A DNA stretch of 64,000 nucleotides, taken from contig NZ_FOXK01000003.1 in the NCBI RefSeq assembly GCF_900115695.1, positions 310,001-374,000 of the forward strand, written 5' to 3'. Under the pieces are notes generated by a model that saw only the letters and a list, made by a program, of their open reading frames with translations, searched no databases and was not told the origin of the DNA. This stretch comes from Ectopseudomonas toyotomiensis. GTDB taxonomy: Bacteria > Pseudomonadota > Gammaproteobacteria > Pseudomonadales > Pseudomonadaceae. The translations under genes and the position numbers were made by a program. Shown here piece by piece: positions 1-9,501 of the stretch (position 1 is its first letter; each line of letters begins with the position of its first letter).

Positions 1-2
1 TC

Positions 3-3000
3 AACGAGTGGCTGTTGGTACCGGTGAGCGAGGTGCCGGCAAGCGCCGATGGGCTGATCTGGAACGGTGAGCGCTTGTTCCAGGCCGCTCGTTTCGTCAA
101 CGAGATGCAGTACCAGCACCTGGTGTTCGAGGAATTCGCCCGCACCGTGCAGCCGTTGGTGGACGTGTTCGTGTTCTCCAACACGGCTGACATCGATCCG
201 GCCATCGTTGCCGAGTTCGCCCATGTGGTGTATCGCTTCGGTCACTCCATGCTCAACGAGACGGTGGCGCGCCTGGACAACAGCATGCAGTCCAGCGACA
301 TCGGCCTGATCGAGGCCTTCCTCAACCCCATCGAGTTCACCCAGGGCGGCACCCTCAGCGCCGATCAGGCCGCTGGTTCGATCATCCGTGGCATGACCCG
401 GCAGACTGGCAATGAGATCGACGAATTCGTCACCGAGGCGCTGCGCAACAACCTGGTCGGCCTGCCGTTGGACCTGGCGGCGATCAATATTGCCCGCGGT
501 CGCGACACCGGGGTTCCCTCGCTGAACAACGCCCGTGCGCAGTTCTACGAAATGACCGGCGACAGCCAGCTCAAGCCTTACGACAGCTGGATCGACTTCA
601 CCCTGCACATCAAGACGCCGGCCTCGATCATCAACTTTATCGCCGCCTACGGCACGCACAGCAGCATCACCTCGGCCACCACCCTGGAGGCCAAGCGCGA
701 TGCCGCCATGGCCCTGGTGCTGGGCGGAACGGGCGCACCGGCGGACCGCGATGACTTCCTCAACGCGCGCGGCGAGTATGCCGTGAACAAGGGCGGGCTG
801 GATCTGGTGGACTTCTGGATCGGTGGGTTGGCCGAGCAGAACATGCCATTCGGCGGCATTCTCGGTTCCACCTTCAACTTCGTCTTCGAAGTGCAGATGG
901 AGAACCTGCAGAACGGCGACCGTTTCTACTACCTCAGTCGTACTCAGGGCATGAACCTGCTCAACGAACTGGAGGCCAACAGCTTCGCCGCCCTGGTGAT
1001 GCGCAACACCGACCTGGGCGACCCCAACGCCTCGCACTTGCCGGGGGCGCTGTTCCAGCGCGTGGACTACATCCTCGAACTGGATATGAACCGTCAACAG
1101 TATGCCGATCCGGTGGGCAGCAACCCGATCCTCAACGCCCTGGCACCGCTGGTTATTCGTGACAATCCAGCCACAGCCGGAGCGGATAGCAATTACCTGC
1201 GCTACACAGGCGATGCCCATGTGGTGCTGGGCGGCACCAACGGCGACGACATCCTCATCGCCGGGGCCGGCGACGACACCCTGTGGGGCGACGGCGGCAA
1301 CGACCGCCTGGAGGGCGGTTACGGCATCGACCATATCTTCGGTGGCGCCGGCGACGACATCATCACCGATATCGGCGACGCCGACGTGATCCATGGCGAC
1401 GACGGCAACGACGTGATCCACACCGGCCCAGGCCTCGACCTGGTGTTTGGCGGCGGTGGCATGGACTTCATCTATGGCGGGCCGGACGGCAAGGAAATCT
1501 TCGGTGGGCGTGACAACGACTTCATCTTCAGCGGCGACGGGCCCAGCTTCATTCTCGGCAACGAGGGCGACGATTGGCTGGAGGGCGGCGCCGGTTTCGA
1601 CACCCTGGCCGGCGACAACTCTGAGTTGTTCTTCAACAGCCCGATCATCGGTCACGACGTGATGATGGGTGGCGGCAACGACAACGACTACGACGGCGAG
1701 TCCGGCGATGACATCATGGTCCAGGGCCCAGGCATCCATCGTAACGAGGGCATGTGGGGCTTCGACTGGGCGATCCACAAGGACAATAGCCTGGCGGCCT
1801 ATTCCGACCTCAACACGCCGATCTTCGCCACCGACTTCGAGGACATCCTGCGCGACCGCTTCGATCAGGTCGAAGGCCTGTCCGGTTGGATTCACGACGA
1901 TCAGCTGTTCGGCGACGACCGCGTGGATGACACCGCGGCCGGTGAGAATTCGTTGTTCAACCACGAGCTGACGCTGTCCGGGATGAACCGTATCGCCGGG
2001 CTGGAGGCCGTACTCGGGATGATGGCCGAGCCACGCGACAACCCGCACGATGCCTCCGACCCGGTGGTGTTCAGCGGCGGCAATATCCTGCTCGGTGGGG
2101 GCGGCAGCGATGTTATCGAGGGACGTGCCGGTAACGACGTGATCGACGGGGACGCCTGGCTCAACGTGCGCATTAGCGTGCGCAGCAAGCTAGACCCGAG
2201 TATCGAGTTGTTCAGCGTCGATAGCATGAAGGAGATCCAGGCGCGGATGTTCTCCGGTGAGATCAACCCGAGCCAACTGCATATCGTGCGCGAGATTCTC
2301 GACGGCAATCAGGAGGGCGATATCGACACCGCGGTGTTCAGCGGTGCATTCGCCAACTACGAGCTGGTCGAGACCTTCGACGGCACTGGCAGCTATCTGG
2401 TGGTGGACAACGTCGGCACCGACGGCACCGACCTGATCCGCAATATCGAACGGCTGCAGTTCGCTGATCAGGTGGTCTGGTTGATCGACCGCCCGGCCGA
2501 AGGCACGGTGTCGATCAGCAACATGGCGCCGGCCGAGGACCAGGTGCTGCTGGCTGCTGCCACCGTCAGCGATCCCAATGGCACCGAATTCGCTGTGCTC
2601 AGCTACGCCTGGCAGGCGCTGGTGGCCGGCGAGTGGGTGCAGGTCGGCACCGGGCAGAGCTTCCAGCCCGGCGACGCACAGGTCGGGCTGGCGCTACGCG
2701 TAGTGGTCAGCTTCAACGACGACTGGGGCAACCCGGAGAGCCTGGTGTCCGCGGTCACCGCGCCGGTGCTCAACGTCAACGATGCGCCGACCGGCTTGCC
2801 GCAACTCAACAATGCTTCGCCCAGTGTCGGTCAGGTGCTGATCGCCTCCACGGCGATGATCGCCGATGCCGACGGTATGGTCGGTGTGACCTTCGCCTAC
2901 CAGTGGCAGGTCGGCAGTGGCGATAGCTTCAGCAATATCGCCGGTGCTACCGCGCAGTCCTTCACCCTGACGGCGGCTCAGGCCGGCCAACAGGTGCGGG

Positions 3001-4199
3001 TGCAGGTCAGCTACACCGATAATCGCGGCACCTTCGAGTCGCTGACCTCGGCGGCCACCGCGGTGGTAGCCAGTGCGGTGATCATGGGCACCAACGCGGC
3101 CAATACGCTCAACGGTACCGCGCTGGACGACCATATCCTCGGTCTGGGCGGCAACGACGTGCTCAACGGCTTGGCCGGTAACGACATCCTCGACGGCGGC
3201 GCGGGCAACGACACCCTGGATGGCGGCCTCGGCGCCGATGTCATGCTCGGTGGTCTGGGTAACGACATCTATATCGTCGATAACGTGGGCGACCAAGTGA
3301 TAGAGGCGGCAGGTGGCGGCACCGATACCGTGCGCACCACCCTGCAGGAATACGGCCTGGGGGCTAACGTCGAGCACCTGACCTTTATCGGCACGGGCAA
3401 CTTCACCGGCTATGGTAACGAGCTGGCCAATACCATCACCGGCGGTGCAGGCAACGATGTACTCGATGGTGGGGCTGGCGCCGACCGCCTGGTTGGTGGG
3501 GCGGGCAACGACAGCTACTCCGTCGACAACTCCGGCGATGTGGTGGTCGAGGCTGCTGGCGCAGGGGTCGATACCGTGTATTCCACTGCCTCCAGTTACA
3601 CCCTGGGTGCCAACGTGGAGATGTTCGTCCAAGTTGGCAGCAACGCCGTGGTCGCCAGTGGTAATGGCCTGGCCAACATGATGGTGGGGGGCGTGGGCAA
3701 CGATACCCTCAGAGGGTTGGGAGGTAACGATGTGCTCAACGGCATGGAGGGGGATGATCTGTTGTATGGCGGTGCTGGTGCTGACAGCCTGAGTGGGGGA
3801 AGCGGGGTCGATACCCTGTTCGGCGAGGGTGGCAACGACATCCTCGACGGTGGCGACGGTGACGACATCCTCGATGGTGGTGCGGGTAACGACATCATGA
3901 TCGGCGGTGTCGGCAACGACACCCTGTACGCCAATCAGGGTAACGACATCCTCGTATTCGGCCCCAACTTCGGCAACGACACCATCATTGGTTTCGACGC
4001 CAACCCGGCTGGAGGGCAGGACCTGCTCAACATTGCGGCGTTCAATCTGACGGCGGCGACTTTCGCCAGTCGGGTGTCAATCGCCGATGCTGGTAGCGAT
4101 GTATTGGTGACGGTCAACGGTGCAGATGGCGGCAGTATCCGCCTGGTCGGTGTGACCGACCACACCAGCGTGACCATCACCGACTTCCAGTTGGCATGA
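3..4199 (+). CDS. RTX-type secreted heme peroxidase (5' partial)
   Basis: The frame is open to the left window edge, so the N-terminus is missing. The first ~390 residues match the animal heme peroxidase family: YRFGHSML near base 235 carries the expected proximal heme histidine, and NIARGRDTGVPSLN follows near 490. Family members usually have RDHG there; here it is RDTG. The distal heme residues would lie upstream of the window. Nonapeptide calcium repeats (GGxGxDxL type) fill about 1220-1600 and 3090-3950, with two Ig-like domains between about 2490 and 3080. Three copies of a VDNxGDxVxEA...GANVE repeat sit among the C-terminal RTX units. The C-terminus looks like a type I secretion signal. 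Such proteins are exported by ABC/HlyD/TolC systems and fold on calcium outside the cell. No secretion genes adjoin it; LapBCE lies 25 kb away. Peroxidase activity is inferred. Confidence 0.88.
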   Translation, partial: NEWLLVPVSEVPASADGLIWNGERLFQAARFVNEMQYQHLVFEEFARTVQPLVDVFVFSNTADIDPAIVAEFAHVVYRFGHSMLNETVARLDNSMQSSDIGLIEAFLNPIEFTQGGTLSADQAAGSIIRGMTRQTGNEIDEFVTEALRNNLVGLPLDLAAINIARGRDTGVPSLNNARAQFYEMTGDSQLKPYDSWIDFTLHIKTPASIINFIAAYGTHSSITSATTLEAKRDAAMALVLGGTGAPADRDDFLNARGEYAVNKGGLDLVDFWIGGLAEQNMPFGGILGSTFNFVFEVQMENLQNGDRFYYLSRTQGMNLLNELEANSFAALVMRNTDLGDPNASHLPGALFQRVDYILELDMNRQQYADPVGSNPILNALAPLVIRDNPATAGADSNYLRYTGDAHVVLGGTNGDDILIAGAGDDTLWGDGGNDRLEGGYGIDHIFGGAGDDIITDIGDADVIHGDDGNDVIHTGPGLDLVFGGGGMDFIYGGPDGKEIFGGRDNDFIFSGDGPSFILGNEGDDWLEGGAGFDTLAGDNSELFFNSPIIGHDVMMGGGNDNDYDGESGDDIMVQGPGIHRNEGMWGFDWAIHKDNSLAAYSDLNTPIFATDFEDILRDRFDQVEGLSGWIHDDQLFGDDRVDDTAAGENSLFNHELTLSGMNRIAGLEAVLGMMAEPRDNPHDASDPVVFSGGNILLGGGGSDVIEGRAGNDVIDGDAWLNVRISVRSKLDPSIELFSVDSMKEIQARMFSGEINPSQLHIVREILDGNQEGDIDTAVFSGAFANYELVETFDGTGSYLVVDNVGTDGTDLIRNIERLQFADQVVWLIDRPAEGTVSISNMAPAEDQVLLAAATVSDPNGTEFAVLSYAWQALVAGEWVQVGTGQSFQPGDAQVGLALRVVVSFNDDWGNPESLVSAVTAPVLNVNDAPTGLPQLNNASPSVGQVLIASTAMIADADGMVGVTFAYQWQVGSGDSFSNIAGATAQSFTLTAAQAGQQVRVQVSYTDNRGTFESLTSAATAVVASAVIMGTNAANTLNGTALDDHILGLGGNDVLNGLAGNDILDGGAGNDTLDGGLGADVMLGGLGNDIYIVDNVGDQVIEAAGGGTDTVRTTLQEYGLGANVEHLTFIGTGNFTGYGNELANTITGGAGNDVLDGGAGADRLVGGAGNDSYSVDNSGDVVVEAAGAGVDTVYSTASSYTLGANVEMFVQVGSNAVVASGNGLANMMVGGVGNDTLRGLGGNDVLNGMEGDDLLYGGAGADSLSGGSGVDTLFGEGGNDILDGGDGDDILDGGAGNDIMIGGVGNDTLYANQGNDILVFGPNFGNDTIIGFDANPAGGQDLLNIAAFNLTAATFASRVSIADAGSDVLVTVNGADGGSIRLVGVTDHTSVTITDFQLA

Positions 4200-4413
4200 G
4201 GGGGCGTGATCCCTGGCGTTCGGATCACGCACGGTAGCCACGGTCGGCGCCAGGTTGGCTGCGGAGCATCGCCTGCGGGGGCGGTGCTCCGTGGTCTTCT
4301 TTGCAGGGGGGCGGAAAATCGCAAAAAGTTGCGGTATGACGCATGTCGAGTTCCGTGCGCGTGGTAACGTAATAAGCAGTTACATTTACCTACCCCGTGT
4401 CTATGGAGTTCCC

Positions 4414-5481
4414 ATGTCGATCAAGGATTCGATCCTGGCAGCCGCGCTGGCTGCTGTCCTGCCGTTCACCTGCATTGCATACGCCAATCCCGAGACCGAG
4501 CCAGAAAGCGCTGCGGTCGACGCCGAGGTCATCGAGACCGAGGATGCGGCGCAATACATCAGTCCTGAAGAATTCGTCGCCAGTCTGGAGTTCAAGAGTG
4601 GCCGCGTCGTCCTGGGCAACGATCTGGCGACCCTCAACCTGCCCGATACCCTGGTGTTTCTCGACGGTGAGAACGCCCAGCGCCTGCTGGTCGATGGCTG
4701 GGGCAATCCGCCAGATGACGTCCCGCCGCTAGGCATGATCCTGCCGGCTGGCGTGTCGCCGCTAGCCGATGAATCCTGGGGTGTGACCGTCGAATATGAA
4801 GACAGCGGCTACGTGTCCGATGAGGACGCCGCCGATATCGACTACGGCGACATGCTCAAGGACATGCAGGCCGACATGCACGAGGCCAACACCTGGCGTG
4901 AAGAGAATGGCTACGAGGCCGTGCAACTGGTCGGCTGGGCCGCCGAGCCGCACTACGATGCCGAAGGCAAGAAGCTGTACTGGGCCAAGGAACTGAAGTT
5001 CGGCGATAGCGACGCCAATACGCTGAATTACAACATTCGCGTGTTGGGCCGTAAGGGTGTGCTGGTGCTGAATTTCGTCGCCAATATGGATCAACTGGCA
5101 GAAATCGAGGCCAGCGTGCCGGCCGTGCTGGCTGCGACCGAGTTCAACCCGGGCCAGCGCTATGCCGAGTTCGATCCGGATCTGGATACCGTGGCCGCAT
5201 ACGGCCTCGGCGCGCTGGTAGCTGGCAAGGTCGCCGCCAAGACCGGTTTGCTGGCCATGTTGCTGGTACTGCTGAAGAAGTTCTGGTTCATCCCGGTGGT
5301 GCTGGGCGGCTGGCTGTTCAAACGTATCGGTCTGCGCAAGAAGGACACTGCGAGCGAAGAGGCGAGTGCACCGGCTGCTCCTGTTGCAGCGCCAGCCGAG
5401 GCCAAGGCCGAGGAGCCGGTACAGGCGCCGGCGCAGACGGTCATGGAACTGAACAAACCGAACGACGCGGACAAGCGTTGA
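4414..5481 (+). CDS. DUF2167 membrane-anchored protein
   Basis: A 355-residue protein that starts at ATG 4414; an in-frame extension to 4255 exists but lacks a signal sequence and is not favoured. An N-terminal signal peptide (hydrophobic to about residue 22, ending near CIAYA) leads into the family signature: PPLGMILPAG, the WGVTVEYEDSGYV block and VGWAAEPHYD. A hydrophobic segment near residues 275-300 (LLAMLLVLLKKFWFIPVVLG) anchors it, followed by a basic stretch and an Ala/Glu/Pro-rich tail. The bulk of the protein should face the periplasm. This family (COG4714) has no firm function. The next gene begins about 20 bases downstream, so the two may be cotranscribed. Confidence 0.85.
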   Translation: MSIKDSILAAALAAVLPFTCIAYANPETEPESAAVDAEVIETEDAAQYISPEEFVASLEFKSGRVVLGNDLATLNLPDTLVFLDGENAQRLLVDGWGNPPDDVPPLGMILPAGVSPLADESWGVTVEYEDSGYVSDEDAADIDYGDMLKDMQADMHEANTWREENGYEAVQLVGWAAEPHYDAEGKKLYWAKELKFGDSDANTLNYNIRVLGRKGVLVLNFVANMDQLAEIEASVPAVLAATEFNPGQRYAEFDPDLDTVAAYGLGALVAGKVAAKTGLLAMLLVLLKKFWFIPVVLGGWLFKRIGLRKKDTASEEASAPAAPVAAPAEAKAEEPVQAPAQTVMELNKPNDADKR

Positions 5482-5502
5482 GTTCGAAGCGTGGGTAGCG
5501 TC

Positions 5503-5889
5503 ATGCTCAAGGATGTACTGCGCGGCTCCTTTCTTGCGGTTGTGCTGTTGCTGGGCGCCGGTTGCGGCGAAGCGGATCGCTTCGCCAAGGGATGGGATCA
5601 GGGCGGTACGCTGCATGAGGCGACCATGCGGGACTGGGCTTTTGCCGTCGATGCCAATCGACTGGCCACCAGTGCCGATTTCGTCCGCGAACGCATCCCC
5701 GACATGCCAGAAGAGGGGGTGCCTATCAGCAGCGCCCTGGTCGAGAAATGCCTGAGCGACATGTCGCTCAGGTTCGCCGTGGACTATGTGAAAGCGCACG
5801 AGAAGCTGGATTACTGTTTCGACTATACCGAGAGGATGCTCGGCCGGTTGGAGCAGGAATATGCAAGTCAGGCGCGTGCAACCGAATAG
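5503..5889 (+). CDS. Small putative lipoprotein
   Basis: A 128-residue protein of unrecognised family. The start is taken as ATG 5503 because it gives a clean signal: a short basic n-region, hydrophobic VVLLLGAG and a lipobox LGAGC with Cys at residue 21. A GTG at 5491 is a possible longer start. The mature part is charged, with two more cysteines (EKCLSD and LDYCFD) that could pair in the periplasm. It follows the DUF2167 gene closely and ends just before a strong terminator, so it is probably the last gene of that unit. The gene itself looks real from its signal and spacing; its function is unknown. Confidence 0.7.
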   Translation: MLKDVLRGSFLAVVLLLGAGCGEADRFAKGWDQGGTLHEATMRDWAFAVDANRLATSADFVRERIPDMPEEGVPISSALVEKCLSDMSLRFAVDYVKAHEKLDYCFDYTERMLGRLEQEYASQARATE

Positions 5890-5890
5890 C

Positions 5891-5930
5891 AAAACGCCGC
5901 GAATTCTTTACTGGATTCGCGGCGTTTTTC
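5891..5930. terminator. Bidirectional rho-independent terminator
   Basis: Inverted arms AACGCCGCGAATT and GATTCGCGGCGTT enclose a short loop, with A-rich sequence to the left and a T run to the right. It lies between the lipoprotein gene and the convergent vWA gene and can serve both. Confidence 0.85.
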
Positions 5931-5946
5931 ATTGCGGCTTGAAGTC

Positions 5947-7125
5947 TTACTTGGACAGGTACTTCATGCCGTCCTCCAGCCCCTGCAGGGTCAGCGGGTA
6001 CATGCGATCTTCGATCAGCTCGCGCACCAGGCCAGTGGAGGCGGTGTAGTTCCAGGTGTCCTTGGGGTAGGGGTTGATCCAGATGATCTTCTTGAACTTC
6101 TCGGTGAAGCGCTTCATCCAGACGTAGCCGGCTTCCTCGTTCCAGTGTTCGACGCTGCCGCCGGCCTGGGTGATCTCGTAGGGCGCCATGGCCGCATCGC
6201 CGACGAACACCACCTTGTAGTCGGCGCCGTACTTGTGCAGCAGGTCCATCGTCGAGGTGCGCTCGCTGGTGCGGCGCATGTTGTTCTTCCACACGCTCTC
6301 GTAGATGAAATTGTGGAAGTAGAAATATTCAAGATGCTTGAATTCGGTCTTGCAGGCCGAGAACAGCTCCTCGCAGACCTTGACGTGGGCGTCCATCGAG
6401 CCGCCGATGTCCAGCAACAGCAGGAGCTTGACCGTATTGCGCCGTTCCGGGCGCATCTGGATGTTGAGCAGGCCGCCGTCCTTCGCGGTGTGGTCGATGG
6501 TGCCGTCCAGATCCAGCTCTTCGGCTGCGCCCTGACGGGCGAACTTGCGCAGGCGGCGCAGTGCCACCTTTATGTTGCGCGTGCCCAGTTCGACCTGATC
6601 GTCGAGGTTCTTGTACTCGCGCTGGTCCCATACCTTGGCGGCCTTGCCCTGGCGCTTGCCGGCATCGCCGACGCGAATGCCTTCCGGGTTGTAGCCACCG
6701 GAGCCGAACGGGCTGGTGCCGCCGGTGCCGATCCACTTGTTGCCGCCGGCGTGCTTTTCCTTCTGCTCCTCGAGGCGCTTCTTGAACTCCTCGATCAGCT
6801 TGTCCAGGCCGCCGAGGCTCTGGATCTGCGCCTTTTCCTCGTCGGTCAGCAGGCGCTCGAACTCCTTGCGCAGCCACTCCTCGGGGATCATCGCCTCGAT
6901 GTGTTCGTTGAGGTTTTCCAGGCCCTTGAAGTAGGCGCCGAAGGCCCGGTCGAACTTGTCGAAGTGGCGTTCATCCTTCACCAGGATCGCGCGCGCCAGG
7001 TAGTAGAACTCGTCCATGTCGGCGAACACGACGTTGTGCTTGAGCGCATTGATCAGGTCGAGCAGCTCGCGCACCGACACCGGCACCTTGGCCGCGCGCA
7101 TTTCGTTGAATAGGTTGAGCAGCAT
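5947..7125 (-). CDS. vWA domain (CoxE-like) protein paired with MoxR ATPase
   Basis: A 392-residue soluble protein. The N-terminal ~200 residues are helical and charged, with a Gly-rich linker near 127-150. The C-terminal half is a von Willebrand A fold: the metal site DIGGS is at 239-243 (a D-x-G-G-S variant of the usual D-x-S-x-S), and FVGDAAMAPYE supplies a later acidic loop. This matches the COG3552/CoxE-like group. It lies directly downstream of a MoxR-type AAA+ ATPase on the same strand, the usual pairing in which the ATPase and vWA protein act together as a chaperone or metal-insertion module. The client here is unknown. The 176-base gap between the two holds a structured repeat. Confidence 0.88.
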   Translation of the reverse strand: MLLNLFNEMRAAKVPVSVRELLDLINALKHNVVFADMDEFYYLARAILVKDERHFDKFDRAFGAYFKGLENLNEHIEAMIPEEWLRKEFERLLTDEEKAQIQSLGGLDKLIEEFKKRLEEQKEKHAGGNKWIGTGGTSPFGSGGYNPEGIRVGDAGKRQGKAAKVWDQREYKNLDDQVELGTRNIKVALRRLRKFARQGAAEELDLDGTIDHTAKDGGLLNIQMRPERRNTVKLLLLLDIGGSMDAHVKVCEELFSACKTEFKHLEYFYFHNFIYESVWKNNMRRTSERTSTMDLLHKYGADYKVVFVGDAAMAPYEITQAGGSVEHWNEEAGYVWMKRFTEKFKKIIWINPYPKDTWNYTASTGLVRELIEDRMYPLTLQGLEDGMKYLSK

Positions 7126-7189
7126 GCTATGCCCTCATGAAAGTCTGTGACTGCCTGTGGCCACTGCCCGCGCCGGAGCAAGGGCGAGC

Positions 7190-7290
7190 GAGCTAGAGCC
7201 AGGCAAGGCGAGAGCTGGCGAGCAAGCGCAGTGTACTTTTGTACATGAGCACTGCGAGCCTGCTCTCAACGCAGCCTGGCCGACGCGCAG
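7190..7290. repeat. Structured dispersed repeat, copy B
   Basis: A roughly 100-base palindromic element between the MoxR and vWA genes. Nested stems are CCAGGC/GCCTGG (7199-7204, 7274-7279), GAGAGC..GGC with GCCTGCTCTC (7258-7267), and an inner hairpin TGTAC/GTACA (7232-7236, 7241-7245). It aligns with the element at 50366-50498, and the paired bases have changed together between copies. Confidence 0.7.
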
Positions 7291-7301
7291 CCGCCCGATG
7301 T

Positions 7302-8147
7302 TTACCGAGAAGCGCGGCGGGTCATGAAGGCCAGGCGCTCGAGCAGCTGCACATCCTGCTCGTTCTTCACCAGAGCGCCGGCCAGCGGCGGGATGGCCTT
7401 GGTCGGGTCGCGCTCGCGCAACACCGCTTCGCCGATATTGTCGGCCATCAGCAGCTTGAGCCAGTCCACCAGTTCGCTGGTCGAAGGCTTCTTCTTCAGG
7501 CCCGGTACCTTGCGCACGTCGAAGAACACGTCCAGCGCCTCGGCCACCAGCTCGCCGCTGATGTTGGGGTAGTGCACATCGACGATCTTCTTCAGGGTGT
7601 CGCGATCGGGGAAGGCGATGTAGTGGAAGAAGCAGCGGCGCAGGAAGGCGTCCGGCAGTTCCTTCTCGTTATTCGAGGTGATGATGATGATCGGGCGCTG
7701 CTTGGCCTTGATCGTCTCGTTGGTCTCGTAAACGTAGAACTCCATCTTGTCGAGTTCCTGCAACAGGTCGTTGGGGAACTCGATGTCGGCCTTGTCGATC
7801 TCGTCGATCAGCAGGATCACGCGCTCGTCGGATTCGAACGCCTCCCACAGCTTGCCTTTCTTGATGTAGTTGCGAACGTCGTGAACCTTGTCGGAATCGA
7901 GCTGCGAATCGCGCAGGCGGCTGACCGCATCGTATTCGTACAGGCCCTGGTGCGCCTTGGTGGTGGATTTGATGTGCCAGGTGATCAGGCGGGCAGAGAA
8001 GGCGTCGGCCAATTGCTCGGCGAGCATGGTCTTGCCGGTGCCCGGCTCACCCTTGACCAGCAGCGGGCGCTGCAGGGTGATGGCGGCGTTGACCGCGAGT
8101 TTGAGGTCGTCGGTGGCGACGTAGGACTGGGTGCCTTCGAACTTCAT
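7302..8147 (-). CDS. MoxR-family AAA+ ATPase
   Basis: A 281-residue AAA+ ATPase. Walker A GEPGTGKT is at 33-40 and Walker B ILLIDEID at 111-118; sensor-1 ITSNNEKELPDAFLRRC follows, with the arginine finger region, and a C-terminal lid. The length and the KGEPGTGKTMLAEQLA and DLLQELDKMEF blocks are typical of the MoxR class. It is cytoplasmic and probably works with the downstream vWA protein. The start at 8147 is supported by the family's short N-terminus (MKFEGTQSYVATDDLK). Its substrate is not evident from this locus. Confidence 0.92.
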   Translation of the reverse strand: MKFEGTQSYVATDDLKLAVNAAITLQRPLLVKGEPGTGKTMLAEQLADAFSARLITWHIKSTTKAHQGLYEYDAVSRLRDSQLDSDKVHDVRNYIKKGKLWEAFESDERVILLIDEIDKADIEFPNDLLQELDKMEFYVYETNETIKAKQRPIIIITSNNEKELPDAFLRRCFFHYIAFPDRDTLKKIVDVHYPNISGELVAEALDVFFDVRKVPGLKKKPSTSELVDWLKLLMADNIGEAVLRERDPTKAIPPLAGALVKNEQDVQLLERLAFMTRRASR

Positions 8148-8291
8148 CGGAAAATCCTCGGAACGGTAACGCGCGGGCCGGCCCGCAGCAGAAATTCAGA
8201 GTGCGACTATAACGCGCAGCTCCGGTGGCTGTGAACGCAGACGCAGTATTCAGTCACTGAATGGGCGGTCACCGCTGCTTACGACTACAGC

Positions 8292-9374
8292 TCAGCTGCC
8301 GTCCTGCTGAGGTGGCGGGCGTTCGTAGCGGGGCGTGAAGGCCTCGACGAAACCATTGCGCAGGATGGCGATGAAGGCCTGGAAGGCGCTGGTCTGCTGG
8401 TCGTGCACGCTGCCGCTGAGTTCGACACGGGTGGCGAACTGGTCGCGGCGCTGGTTCTTCAGCAGTGTCTCGCTGCCGCCGACGATGGCCTCCCAGAGTG
8501 AGCGCAGCACGCCTTTGTCTTCGTCCTCGACGTCCTGCTCCCAGTCGAACACCTCGACCTCACGCAGCAGGGGTTTGATGTAACCGTTGAGCTGGGCGTT
8601 TTCGGCTTGCGCTTCGATTACCAGGTCGCCGTTGCCGCGCTTGAAGTCAAAGCGGCCGTAGGCGCGGGCGAAGTCGTTGAAGCGCGTCAGGTCGATGTCC
8701 TTCGCGCGCAGGCGCAGCTCGAAATCTTCGAACTGCTCGAATGGATCGAAGGTTGCCTCGGCCTCCAGTGGCGCGTGCTCCAGCAACAGTGCGCGACCTT
8801 CGAAGTGCGCGACCCGGTCGCCCGGTTCGTCGCCGACGTTGGTGAGGTTGTAGAGGCTGGCGTTGACCTCGTCTGCGCTCAGTTCCACCTTCGGGTCGGT
8901 GGTGAAGTTGTGAAAGCTGATGCGGCCGTCGATCACCCGCAGTTCGTTGAGCGTGATCGGTAGCAGTTTGTTCAACTGGTCGCGCCAGTCGGTGCCGGCA
9001 CCGGTCTGGGTGCCCTGGTCATTTTCGCCGCCATCGACGAAGTTCAACTGCGGCCGCTCGAAGAACACCTCGGCTACCACCGCGTGCTCGCGCCACAGCG
9101 CCGGCCAGCTTACCGAAAGGTCGATCAATGGGGCATCGAGTAGCGGTACCGGCACATCGCCCGTCACCTTGACGATGGTCAGCTCGTTGATGCGGTAGGC
9201 GCCGCGCCACCAGGCCAGGTCGATATCAGCGATATGCCCACGGTAGTCGCCCATCTCGGCGAGCTTGTCGTTGAGATAGTCACGGATCAGCCACGGCAGC
9301 GCGAGCTGCGCGGCCAGTAGCAGCAGAACCAGGATGAGCAGGGCCTTGAGGGGCCAGCTGTAGCGTCGTTTCAT
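8292..9374 (-). CDS. DUF748 (AsmA-like) inner-membrane/periplasmic protein
   Basis: A 360-residue protein that starts at ATG 9374, directly before a typical signal anchor (MKRRYSW then LLILVLLLLAAQLALPWLI). An in-frame extension to 9449 would add only polar sequence. The rest is rich in beta-strand patterns, with the DUF748 features RVIDGRISFHNF and DVNASLYNLTN-like stretches (here EVNASLYNL). The family is related to AsmA proteins, which are linked to lipid transport and envelope homeostasis; a specific role is not known. It is divergent from the cysteine synthase gene. Confidence 0.8.
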   Translation of the reverse strand: MKRRYSWPLKALLILVLLLLAAQLALPWLIRDYLNDKLAEMGDYRGHIADIDLAWWRGAYRINELTIVKVTGDVPVPLLDAPLIDLSVSWPALWREHAVVAEVFFERPQLNFVDGGENDQGTQTGAGTDWRDQLNKLLPITLNELRVIDGRISFHNFTTDPKVELSADEVNASLYNLTNVGDEPGDRVAHFEGRALLLEHAPLEAEATFDPFEQFEDFELRLRAKDIDLTRFNDFARAYGRFDFKRGNGDLVIEAQAENAQLNGYIKPLLREVEVFDWEQDVEDEDKGVLRSLWEAIVGGSETLLKNQRRDQFATRVELSGSVHDQQTSAFQAFIAILRNGFVEAFTPRYERPPPQQDGS

Positions 9375-9501
9375 GGCGGCGTCTGTCGGAGCAGTTATCT
9401 TCGATGGACTACGTTCGCGCCGATCTGTTCGGCTGGACTGCATCCGCACCTGGGCATAGGCTGGTGCCCTTATTCATCATCCATCTGCTTAGGAAGGAAT
9501 C

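Noticed and set aside
1220..3950. CRISPR-like periodicity
   Set aside because: The short repeats encode GGxGxDxL calcium motifs in frame; they are RTX protein repeats, not spacers and repeats.
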